Below are positions 42,401 through 53,541 of a stretch of 64,000 nt of DNA, in pieces. Source of the stretch: Balanoglossus misakiensis (lineage: Eukaryota; Hemichordata); contig CM082580.2 of assembly GCA_040954595.2 (NCBI GenBank), positions 9,548,001-9,612,000 on the forward strand, given 5' to 3'. The notes beneath the pieces are model-generated. The model was not told the origin of the DNA and did not search any database. It saw only the letters and a program-made list of their open reading frames with translations. The translations under genes and the position numbers were made by a program. Position 1 is the first letter of the stretch, and every line of letters starts with the position of its first letter.

Positions 42401-45400
42401 AACCATGGGTTATAGCTCAGGAAAATCGCCAGAAATCGACGATTTTTCGACTTTGCGAATTTTGAAAATTTGGTCATTTTTTGAAAAAACCATGGGTTAT
42501 AGCTCAGGAAAATCGCCAGAAATCGACGATTTTTCGACTTTGCGAATTTTGAAAATTTGGTCATTTTTTGAAAAAACCATGGGTTATAGCTCAGGAAAAT
42601 CGCCAGAAATCGACGATTTTTCGACTTTGCGAATTTTGAAAATTTGGTCATTTTTTGAAAAAACCATGGGTTATAGCTCAGGAAAATCGCCAGAAATCGA
42701 CGATTTTTCGACTTTGCGAATTTTGAAAATTTGGTCATTTTTTGAAAAAACCATGGGTTATAGCTCAGGAAAATCGCCAGAAATCGACGATTTTTCGACT
42801 TTGCGAATTTTGAAAATTTGGTCATTTTTTGAAAAAACCATGGGTTATAGCTCAGGAAAATCGCCAGAAATCGACGATTTTTCGACTTTGCGAATTTTGA
42901 AAATTTGGTCATTTTTTGAAAAAACCATGGGTTATAGCTCAGGAAAATCGTCAGAAATCGACGATTTTTCGACTTTGCGAATTTTGAAAATTTGGTCATT
43001 TTTTGAAAAAACCATGGGTTATAGCTCAGGAAAATCGCCAGAAATCGACGATTTTTCGACTTTGCGAATTTTGAAAATTTGGTCATTTTTTGATAAAACC
43101 ATGGGTTATAGCTCAGGAAAATCGCCAGAAATCGACGATTTTTCGACTTTGCGAATTTTGAAAATTTGGTCATTTTATGAAAAAACCATGGGTTATAGCT
43201 CAGGAAAATCGTCAGAAATCGACGATTTTTCGACTTTGCGAATTTTGAAAATTTGGTCATTTTTTGAAAAAACCATGGGTTATAGCTCAGGAAAATCGTC
43301 AGAAATCGACGATTTTTCGACTTTGCGAATTTTGAAAATTTGGTCATTTTTTGATAAAACCATGGGTTATAGCTCAGGAAAATCGCCAGAAATCGACGAT
43401 TTTTCGACTTTGCGAATTTTGAAAATTTGGTCATTTTATGAAAAAACCATGGGTTATAGCTCAGGAAAATCGTCAGAAATCGACGATTTTTCGACTTTGC
43501 GAATTTTGAATATTTGGTCATTTTTTGAAAAAACCATGGGTTATAGCTCAGGAAAATCGTCAGAAATCGACGATTTTTCGACTTTGCGAATTTTGAAAAT
43601 TTGGTCATTTTTTGAAAAAACCATGGGTTATAGCTCAGGAAAATCGTCAGAAATCGACGATTTTTCGACTTTGCGAATTTTGAAAATTTGGTCATTTTTT
43701 GAAAAAACCATGGGTTATAGCTCAGGAAAATCGTCAGAAATCGACGATTTTTCGACTTTGCGAATTTTGAAAATTTGGTCATTTTTTGAAAAAACCATGG
43801 GTTATAGCTCAGGAAAATCGTCAGAAATCGACGATTTTTCGACTTTGCGAATTTTGAAAATTTGGTCATTTTTTGAAAAAACCATGGGTTATAGCTCAGG
43901 AAAATCGTCAGAAATCGACGATTTTTCGACTTTGCGAATTTTGAAAATTTGGTCATTTTTTGAAAAAACCATGGGTTATAGCTCAGGAAAATCGTCAGAA
44001 ATCGACGATTTTTCGACTTTGCGAATTTTGAAAATTTGGTCATTTTTTGAAAAAAAACCATGGGTTATAGCTCAGGAAAATCGTCAGAAATCGACGATTT
44101 TTCGACTTTGCGAATTTTGAAAATTTGGTCATTTTTTGAAAAAACCATGGGTTATAGCTCAGGAAAATCGTCAGAAATCGACGATTTTTCGACTTTGCGA
44201 ATTTTGAAAATTTGGTCATTTTTTGAAAAAACCATGGGTTATAGCTCAGGAAAATCGTCAGAAATCGACGATTTTTCGACTTTGCGAATTTTGAAAATTT
44301 GGTCATTTTTTGAAAAAACCATGGGTTATAGCTCAGGAAAATCGCCAGAAATCGACGATTTTTCGACTTTGCGAATTTTGAGAATTTGGTCATTTTTTGA
44401 AAAAACCATGGGTTATAGCTCAGGAAAATCGCCAGAAATCGACGATTTTTCGACTTTGCGAATTTTGAAAATTTGGTCATTTTTTGAAAAAACCATGGGT
44501 TATAGCTCAGGAAAATCGCCAGAAATCGACGATTTTTCGACTTTGCGAATTTTGAAAATTTGGTCATTTTTTGAAAAAACCATGGGTTATAGCTCAGGAA
44601 AATCGTCAGAAATCGACGATTTTTCGACTTTGCGAATTTTGAAAATTTGGTCATTTTTTGAAAAAACCATGGGTTATAGCTCAGGAAAATCGTCAGAAAT
44701 CGACGATTTTTCGACTTTGCGAATTTTGAAAATGTCGTCATTTTTTGAAAAAACCATGGGTTATAGCTCAGGAAAATCGCCAGAAATCGACGATTTTTCG
44801 ACTTTGCGAATTTTGAAAATTTGGTCATTTTTTGAAAAAAACATGGGTTATAGCTCAGGAAAATCGTCAGAAATCGACGATTTTTCGACTTTGCGAATTT
44901 TGAAAATTTGGTCATTTTTTGAAAAAAACATGGGTTATAGCTCAGGAAAATCGTCAGAAATCGACGATTTTTCGACTTTGCGAATTTTGAAAATTTGGTC
45001 ATTTTTTGAAAAAACCATGGGTTATAGCTCAGGAAAATCGTCAGAAATCGACGAATTTTCGACTTTGCGAATTTTGAAAATTTGGTCATTTTTTGAAAAA
45101 ACCATGGGTTATAGCTCAGGAAAATCGTCAGTAATCGACGATTTTTCGACTTTGCGAATTTTGAAAATTTGGTCATTTTTTGAAAAAAACATGGGTTATA
45201 GCTCAGGAAAATCGTCAGAAATCGACGATTTTTCGACTTTGCGAATTTTGAAAATTTGGTCAATTTTTGAAAAAACCATGGGTTATAGCTCAGGAAAATC
45301 GTCAGAAATCGACGATTTTTCGACTTTGCGAATTTTGAAAATTTGGTCAATTTTTGAAAAAACCATGGGTTATAGCTCAGGAAAATCGTCAGAAATCGAC

Positions 45401-45779
45401 AATTTTTCGACTTTGCGAATTTTGAAAATTTGGTCATTTTTTGAAAAAACCATGGGTTATAGCTCAGGAAAATCGTCAGAAATCGACGATTTTTCGACTT
45501 TGCGAATTTTGAAAATTTGGTCATTTTTTGAAAAAAAAACATGGGTTATAGCTCAGGAAAATCGTCAGAAATCGACGATTTTTCGACTTTGCGAATTTTG
45601 AAAATTTGGTCATTTTTTGAAAAAACCATGGGTTATAGCTCAGGAAAATCGTCAGAAATCGACGATTTTTCGACTTTGCGAATTTTGAAAATTTGGTCAT
45701 TTTTTGAAAAAACCATGGGTTATAGCTCAGGAAAATCGTCAGAAATCGACGATTTTTCGACTTTGCGAAATCTCAAATT
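30490..45779. repeat. Right domain of the satellite, rich in the CGCCAG variant
   Basis: Up to about 30.5 kb nearly all units read AATCGTCAGAAATC; an isolated CGCCAG copy occurs near 28521. From about 30.5 kb onward units with CGCCAG and CGTCAG alternate in blocks. The variant breaks one base of the monomer's inverted repeat. Single-base deletions are also more frequent between 29.3 and 40.6 kb. The array therefore consists of at least two domains with separate amplification histories. Confidence 0.8.
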
Positions 45780-45939
45780 TCTTTATAATGACAGATTGTA
45801 TTGTGCATACATCCATTTTCTGATGCATGTGTATAAGTTTGCATGTATATATTCGCATGAAATTTAAGTTTTATACTTGAAATGAAAGACCAACTACATA
45901 CCCAAATAAGCTTGACAACATAGTGTATTACATCAATGG

Positions 45940-45960
45940 TTTATTTCCATTACATTTATT
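45940..45960 (-). terminator. Candidate polyadenylation signals of right ABCG gene
   Basis: Minus-strand AATAAA hexamers at 45945-45940 and 45960-45955 lie 160-180 bp beyond the stop codon of the right ABCG gene and about 160 bp from the end of the satellite. Confidence 0.6.
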
Positions 45961-46119
45961 GCTCATATGTCGTTACAATAATAGTTGGTATGTTACAAGA
46001 TTTGTAAAATTTAATATTTGAATGGGATTACAAGTATAGTTGAAGTTTCTTTACAATGATGAAGATTGGTACGTATTACACGCATCAGCTGGAACGCGTG
46101 TGCCATTAGCAAAGAACTC

Positions 46120-49100
46120 TCACTTCTCAAACTTTTGAAGAAGACGATGACGAATGCGTGTTGAGTTTGCCTTGATGTAGAGGACAAGATAACATAACAC
46201 AAAACCGCCAGCGGCCGTAGCCACCAGTATCGCTATATCCATGGGTACATTGTCCTGCGTGAGAAATAAAATGGTGTGGCATGATCAGCATCGAGGTAAA
46301 TTTCTGTCACACCTATAGCACTATTGGAATGCGTCGAACGCAAAATGTGTAGAACATCAGCTTTTGATTGGACGTAGTTTTTGTATACGAAATTACGCAC
46401 ATGTGCGTATTAGACGATCGTCGTCCTTTAAATCTCAAATGTGGCCTATATAATGTCTGCGCTGTGTGAAAGCAAACTGCCATGTGCTTGGCGTGATTTT
46501 GGTCAAATCACGGTGTTTCTTTATGTTTGTCTATGTTTGCTGGCTTGTACCTATGCGATATTAATTAACATTTTCCTTTGATTAGTATTGATCGTTGACT
46601 GTAACAAAAACTTACCACATTAAAGCCGTAGCCCAGCAGAACTTGTTGTCCGTTGTGAAAACATCTCTGAGTATCTTCAATATCGCAAGCTGCAATGAAA
46701 CACGAAAAACCATTGGCTCAGAGGACACAATAAAATTACGCAATAAGACCCCCCGGACAGGTACACCACGTGACATTGAACAGGTTGCGACATATACGCA
46801 GCACCGTCAGCGTGCTCATAAGCGTAATAACGCAAATTTTCAGGGATTATGTAAGCGTGGTAGATGCCACTTGCACGGTGTGTTGACAGGGTTAACAAGC
46901 GATATATTTAAACTATTATACCGTGAAAAAGCCACAGGGAAAACATACATACCTATGTAATCGACATCTTTCCAAACAATTATGGATATGCATTCAAATG
47001 CGAAGGGATATATGGACAAGTAGTAAATCCATAGAAGGAACGGTGGTAAAGTCCTGGAAGAAACACATGAATAATCTATCATTGTCGACGTCGATGGCTT
47101 CACGTGCACATTTTGGTCTGTTTTCTAAAAGATAAACACGTGCGTATACATTGACAAACTTACCCGACTTTCAGAAAAAATCCGCCCATGATGTAACTTG
47201 CTATTAACCAGGTGTCGAGCAGCCTCAACTCGTAGCCTGTAATGCTGGAGAACGGCGCCCCCAAACACATACCTGTGAAACAGCCGAGACGTTTAACAAT
47301 CATGAAGTTGTTCGTTGGTACCTGTAAATGCAGCTCCAGTGAATATAGTCTCATCATCCGAGGCAGTAACAGAAGTGTCCTATTTTGGTAAAACGTCTCC
47401 ACATCTATCGCAGAACTCGCTAAATCTACTCAGTTTACACTGTACACCATGATACTCTAATAGCATTATAGCTCTGATGCCAACACGCTGCGTCTCACTC
47501 AAATGACGTCATCATGCCAAGCCTGTCTTGATCATCAACCATAGTATACACTCTCAGTTACGGTATGTCACTTACCGCTAAACTGCAGAGCAACGGTCAT
47601 CAACATAAATACACCCAGAGCAGAAAAATATACCAAAGGAGATCCAAAACCTGAAATAAACAAAGATTATAGTTCCTTTATTGCCTGCAATGGAAGGCCA
47701 TAACTGACACATCACGTATAATATTGATCTCCACTTCATAAGCTGTTTTGTTTTTATCAATTACATTTACATAATTAAACTTCGATTATACACAACTTAC
47801 CAATAACGACAAATGCAATCGTCCATATCACGAAGCATGATATCAGAGACATCAGCAGCTGATTAGAAGAGAAGAGAGTAAGCCATGTAGTATTCTTGTG
47901 GGTTCCAAAGACTGTGCTTGTTTTAGGCACAAGAAGATGCGAGAATAATCGTGGAATAATACTCACATCGGTTAAAACTTTAGAAATAAAAAATGCACTT
48001 AAACAATATGTGCCATCGTCGTATTCCTTGCCGAAGAGTAGGTTAATTGCTGGAAATTTCTGAAAGACAATATCGTGGTTATTCAGTTGCTGGTAAACGT
48101 GCAAATCTGATACTATATACTGTCGATCCCATACCTTAATTTTACCTCCAACCTATATTTAAATGTTATTATAATTTAGTGGTCGAGAAGTAAAAATTAC
48201 AGACCTATATTCCTAACATCACATCACAGTTGGAACATCACAGACAGACAGATATGTAGATAGATAGATAAATAAATTAATAAATAAATAAATAGAATCA
48301 TACCCGAAGTGCGTCATAATATATCAATGCACCCATATATAGAGTTACAAAATACAAAGCTCCCTGCCAATTCTGCACACTGGATTGTTTGAGGTCTGTT
48401 CGCAGGTATAATGTTCCCGTTAATATGCTCACCACCTGGCGAAGTTAAAAGACCAGAAATGCATTCGTTAAATCATTATAGAATAAAATGTGCTTCACTG
48501 AATGTTGACGTCGGGTTGAATGAACACATTCTCTCTCATTTATAGGGTGTGTCTTGATGGTGCCAGCTAGAAATAATTATCGGATTTTTCAGCGAAAATA
48601 ACACCGGATAACTAAACAAGTTGCTAAACACGCAAAGACAAAGAAAGTACTACGATTTCGCAAATACTGACTACTTTCATAGTTGACCCTACTTACCACA
48701 TCAGAAACGATTTTGACATAAATTGATCCAGGTTGTCTATAAGTATTGAGTAAATTCCTCTTAGACAGCACTTGCAGCTGATTCCCCCAAGAAGCGGAGT
48801 CCCTTTAGAGTCGGAGAGTAAAACCCGTTAATTCAAGTTAAAAGACTGAAACACGCGAAGTTCTCCTTGCACATTCTTATAACTTCAACCTAACCGATAG
48901 CTTTGTATTACTATTACAGACAAGCCTTTTGGCTGCTTGTTTCAGTTTTTAATACGAAATCTATGTCAGATAGTAGCTGATATGTGTGAATATACAGCAG
49001 GAGGTATAAGACAAAAATTTGTCCAAGTATATACAAAATTGAAGAGATCAATACTCACACATTGCCAATTTCGATTTCGTCTGCCTGCATTTGTAGCAAT

Positions 49101-52100
49101 AAAGTAAATGAATACCATATACTTTGTTCTGTGCTATTTTTTCAAGCAATAATTTGCCATGTTTGTCCCATTGTGAGGGTTGGATAACACTATGAAAATG
49201 GCTGGAATTTTGTAAATTTTGTAAATAAAATAGAACATCAATACCGTAATTTTCGCGAACGATAATTTTCCGCGAACTACGCGAGAGCCAAAAAAGAGCG
49301 AAAATGTAAAGTCGCGTAAAAATGTGTTTCGGTGATAACGATGGAGTGAAATACGAGAACACTGGTGTATACGCAGAAAGACAGACTTACCCCACACAGA
49401 GTTTTGTCGTCCTTGATATTATTGCACTCTGCCTCAATTGTCAGGAATTCACGGGAGTTCAAATATGCCAGCTGAAAATCCTATAAAAGAGTACACAGAC
49501 AGGTATCTGCAAAGGCGATATTTGAATGGCCATCCTTCAAGCAGGAGTAATAGAAATCACGATAATTCAGCGGTAATTCAGACATGCCTGGTCCGATTTT
49601 GTTCAAATTGGTAAGAGAACAATATCCAAAATTGCGTTAACTTAATATGGGTCCGCGGTTCTAACAGATATGGCCCATCTAAAAATGAAGCTGCAGTTAA
49701 AAATGAGCCTCTTACCTGGACTCGTTTTAGGCATTCTTCTTCCATCCCAGGTTTTATCGCCAAGGTGTGGAGGAAAAAGTCGGTTGGGCAGTACTGGTCC
49801 GGACAAACATAGCCCACTGACTTAAAGAAACGGACGGCTGATTCAACCGTACCTGTATACACACATTTCCCCTCACTTAGCAGATATATTCTGAAATAGA
49901 ACGTGTGTGGGTTTTAATCAACCGGGATGGGTAAGTTGAATTGGGTGGTTTGGTGAACGGGGAGAAGTCATTTCCATATATACTCTAAGGCACGATTTAA
50001 TTACCTGTCAAATAAAGCAGTTATATTAGATGATGGTTGGTGTATGGTTGTGATAACGGTGTGTCCTCTTTCTGCAAGCCTCTTCAGAGCTTTGACCACT
50101 TCTTCGGCCATTGAACTATCCATACCTGTGGTTGGCTCGTCGCACAATATAATCGGCGGATCACACAACATCTGAAATATGAATGCGTTTATTGAATAAA
50201 ATGACCAAAACCAAGTAGTCTGCCAGTTTGGGGTGGTTTTCCCCAGTGAAACGAAAGGTATAGTCGCACAGTAAAGAAATGCTATTTATTTGATATTATT
50301 AAAATAAATACCTGAGAACATTGGAAGACATGCTTGGGTCATCAAATTTCTGATTGTTGCATCTCATTAGATTTTAACATATGTGGCGCATCCTACCTCG
50401 TATGCAAAGCTCAATCGTTTCAATTCACTGCCCGATATAGCATTGACATGCCCTGGTAAACCAACAAACGAACCGGCACATTCTGACAATCCCATCTGGC
50501 ATAATGAAAAAAAGGGTTTCACAGTTATACCAACTACTCGTATATTATCACCCGCACAATATACATGTTCGATTATTCTTGTTGGCTGGAGCGCCAACAT
50601 CACATTTGTCATGCAATTAACATTTTAAAAAGGACCGTTGAGTGGGAAGTTTAACGCGGGAAATTACATCAGCTTAGAGAACTCAAGAAAGTAAAATATA
50701 AGCTTCTCACATCACATATTATTTGGTCCACCCTTTGAATTTTCTCCTCCTTTGAAGTTTCTCTTTTCAGTCGCAGATTGGCCTGGGAAAAAATCAGGAC
50801 ATATTAACCCCTTTCAATAAAATAGAAAAAGTACCAGCAAAATTTAATAGGTTTCGTGTCAAACACAAACCATTTACGTTTATTTTTATAGCATTTCTAA
50901 TTATCGCCTATTATAGACATGCACTGGTCTTCTGTTTATACATGTACTACACAAAAAATTGAGGTTAAAGATACTTATTTTCTGACGAACGTAAGATGAG
51001 CAACCATCGCATTTTGCTACAAATGCAAAGTTAGAGGCAACGCAGGTGGCGTATGACTATGTCTGCCTGCCTGTCCGTCTGTCTGTCTGCCTGCGAACTA
51101 TTACACGTTTTTTTATGAAACTTATTACTGATAGCAATCCTGCGTGGTTATAATGCATGCTTATCTACACAGTTAATAGATATTAGTGATATATTTCCGA
51201 AATTGCAGGTCCATACATGTATTTGGTGAAACTCGCTGGGAACATTAGTGCGGCAGACATCTAAATGCACCTTTGACATACTATATTTTACACGTTTGAC
51301 CTCAGCCCTCTGATTAAAATGTTTCTCGTTTTCAGGAAAAAAGCAGCTTACTTTATATGTTTGTGCCTGGTTAATGTACATACTCACACTTGCGCGCATA
51401 TGCACAAACTTCACAGTGCCCAAGCTTGCTACACGGTACGGCATCCTAAATATCGCAAATTCACCTTACCTTAAACATGAGTTGTTCCCTTACGGTCAGT
51501 GTCTCCAGAAATAGGTCAAACTGTTGAACAAATGCCAGCTGTTTCTTGATAGAGTCATTAATAGGTCTCCCGTTCACCGTAATTAAACCATTGACTGTAA
51601 GTTGCCCTGAGCTTCTACCAGATATAACGTTCAGTAACGTTGTTTTACCAGCGCCACTGCATTTAAATATGAATTGAATTCCACATTATTTCTCACCATT
51701 ACTTTATTTACAACCTGTCCAGACCCCCAGTTGCGCTCACACCTCTAATCATTTTCTTCGTGTTATAATTGGACGAGATATTCAAAGTAAAATTTCTGAG
51801 ACAATCAATTGAATTTAACACGATTCACCAATGAAGGAAATCGTTCTCACCTTGACCCCATAATTGCCAAAAGCTGGCCAGGTTCTGCACAACCGGAAAC
51901 TTCAATGAAAAAAAGAAATTTTACAGAGTTGTTTACAGTACACGCAATTTGATAACCACATGCCAAACAAACCAACTATTGCACTCGACTTTGTCAACAT
52001 ATAAGTAAGTACATAGGCAAGTTCAATTCGTTCAAATTCATCTCCAAGAGATAGCAATCAAATCAAATTTGGCACTGTACAGCTGACATATATGTAAGAC

Positions 52101-52489
52101 TTACCTTCATGTAATAGTCTGTGGTTGGAAGACCCGACCCCTTGCATTTCGAGTACGTTTCCTTTTTCACTCGACCGACATGGCAGAGAAACTATAATGT
52201 CTTTCCATGTGACTTTTCGTTGCCTGTTCTCCGTCGCCGGTGAAATATTCATCTGCTCGGGTTCATTTTCAACCTTGGCCATTAAAATCATATTAAATAA
52301 CTATAAGTGTTGTTTTGTGTTGTGTTGTGTTGTGTTGTGTTGTGTTGTGTTGTGTTGTGTTGTGTTGTGTTGTGTTGTGTTGTGTTGTGTTGTGTTGTGT
52401 TGTGCTCTGCTTACAATGACTGATCATGAATGTCGTCTCACCTCATCTGCTCCGACCAATTTGGTTGACATCGACAGTTGTTCGAACAT
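46120..52489 (-). CDS. White-type ABCG half-transporter (right copy)
   Basis: Second half-transporter, 660 aa. Exons (minus): 52489-52442, 52300-52105, 51899-51851, 51656-51470, 50782-50711, 50495-50397, 50171-50005, 49890-49716, 49471-49391, 49084-49059, 48802-48697, 48435-48304, 48059-47967, 47858-47801, 47650-47576, 47272-47164, 47053-46953, 46689-46616, 46254-46120. All phases close. Walker A GSSGAGKT 96-103; signature ISGSELKR 204-211, where the usual second glycine is serine; Walker B/D-loop IILCDEPTTGMDS 224-236; switch H261; six helices; extracellular-loop C593 and C601. Every intron of the left paralogue is matched in phase and order, with four extra here. The first exon (16 codons, MFEQLS start) and the acceptor at 52301 are inferred from phase alone. 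The alternative is a start at an in-frame ATG at 52291 or 52282. It faces the satellite with its 3' end. Confidence 0.9.
48241..48295. repeat. GATA/AAAT simple repeat in ABCG intron
   Basis: CAGA, TAGA and AAAT tetranucleotide units, ending a few bases from the donor of the exon at 48435-48304. Intronic. Confidence 0.85.
49059..49084 (-). other. 26-bp microexon of the right ABCG gene
   Basis: Encodes ADEIEIGN plus two bases of a valine codon in the linker between nucleotide-binding and membrane domains. It has an AG acceptor after ACAAATGCAG and a GTGAGT donor. Without it the flanking exons (49471-49391, ending in phase 0, and 48802-48697, starting in phase 2) do not join in frame. Confidence 0.75.
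51061..51094. repeat. CTGT/CTGC tetranucleotide repeat
   Basis: About eight imperfect units of GTCT and GCCT in the long intron between exons 4 and 5 of the right ABCG gene. Confidence 0.85.
52316..52404. repeat. (TGTGT)n pentanucleotide repeat, about 17 units
   Basis: A nearly perfect pentanucleotide run filling most of the proposed first intron (52301-52441) of the right ABCG gene. On the transcribed minus strand it reads ACACA, so the tract before the acceptor is A/C-rich, not pyrimidine-rich. Confidence 0.95.
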
Positions 52490-53541
52490 CGCTAAAAGTG
52501 TTAACTTTCCTACAAATGACCATTATATAAATGAATGTATAGAGGATTGTCATATGCTAAATATACGCATGTCATGCATATACATATACATAGACAATCT
52601 CCTAAATATATGCGTGTCATGCATAAATATAGGCATTCCATTAACCAAAGTGTTGATGACAAAACGGTACAAAGGTTTTTTGCCGTGAGTAATACTGGCA
52701 AACAGTGAAATATGCAAAGTGTCTCATATGCCCGCTTTTGCATTTTCAGGATTGAGATCGTACCTTCAGTTTTCGTCACTTCCGTATTTAATGGCTTAGA
52801 ATATTCAAATGAGACACCTGCATCATTTTGCCGGCCACATCTTTTTCGCGGACCAGGAGGGGAAATTCTTTGAACTGTGGCACCGGGTCCGATTCCGGGG
52901 CCTTCCTGCTGACAAAGTTGTGACATCTCTCGATATCTGTTTGCGCACATCGTTGTTTGGGGTAAAATTACGGGACTGTCAAGTACTACCGCTGTCCGTA
53001 CATATATTGTCCCTAACCTAGCTAGGGGGTCTGAGTGTGTGCCAGTCAGACCCTCTAGCTAGGTTAAAGGTCTCCATTCTGAAGATGACACTGCCACGCT
53101 CCACTCGTACCCGACAACTCCATCGATAAGATGACTACGAAATCAATAATTTCCGCATGAAATGATCAATTACCACATGAAAATTATACAAGCATTACGG
53201 GAATACTGGTAATACATGCAGTTGCAGACAGTCACCAGAAAGTCAAAGTAAAGGTTAAAAGGAGCAGGTCTTTTGAGCATGAGACTGCGCCACCAGTGTC
53301 AAAAATACAACATGACTTTTGTTTTTGTTTATTTTGCTATCCTGGCAATAAGTGTAGTGTTTAGAACTGTAGTTTACCGAGAATTGTCGGAGGCTTGTTG
53401 ATTCGATTCAGCATGTCAACATGACTCACCAGTACACCAGAGGGCAGTATCACAAATTTTTCCAGGATTCCTCTTGACCAGAACCAAAATAGCAGAGTTT
53501 GAACAAATCACAAGACTCACTGCAATTGTCAGTTTTGCACA
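52490..53541. other. Intergenic stretch between right ABCG and the deacetylase 3' end
   Basis: No supported gene. It should hold the promoter of the right ABCG gene at its left end. The long hairpin at 53014-53066 is the only marked structure. Open frames in this stretch (for example 52510-52950 minus) have no recognisable domain. Confidence 0.5.
53014..53066. repeat. 21-bp inverted repeat (hairpin) with 11-nt loop
   Basis: The left arm 53014-53034 begins TAACCTAGCTAGG and ends GTCTGA. The right arm 53046-53066 is its reverse complement with one mismatch, which would be a G-U pair in RNA from the plus strand. Spacer GTGTGTGCCAG. It could be a folded transcript, the end of a small palindromic transposon, or chance. 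It has no target-site duplication that I can see. Confidence 0.7.

Larger units (their letters stand above)
19860..45779. repeat. 87-bp satellite array, about 298 tandem copies
   Basis: An unbroken head-to-tail array of an AT-rich 87-bp monomer. Each unit carries GGTTATAGCTCAGGAAAATC, then a short inverted repeat with arms AATCGTC and GACGATT around a 7-base loop, then TTTCGACTTTGCGAATTTTG, then a T-run and an A-run that meet at CCATGG. 25,920 bp divided by 87 gives about 298 copies. Most central units differ by only zero to three bases. Common variants are CGTCAG versus CGCCAG, GGTCATT versus GTCGTCATT, GAAAAAACC versus GATAAAACC, and one-base changes in the A and T runs. Because 87 is 29 codons, one frame per strand stays open over many units (plus strand 40566-44120 gives 1184 codons; minus strand 41578-44061 gives 827). 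These frames repeat a 29-residue unit, share no domain with any family I know, and are broken by single-base indels, so I treat them as non-coding. Confidence 0.98.

Noticed and set aside
40566-44120. 1184-codon open frame (plus) and overlapping 827-codon frame (minus) as giant repeat proteins
   Set aside because: They are satellite monomers read in frame. The same unit is broken by one-base indels every few hundred bases elsewhere, no start context or splice site is distinctive, and both strands are equally open.
19860-45779. CRISPR-like array (regular short direct repeats)
   Set aside because: There are no unique spacers. The whole 87-bp unit is repeated, the context is animal nuclear DNA, and no cas genes are present.
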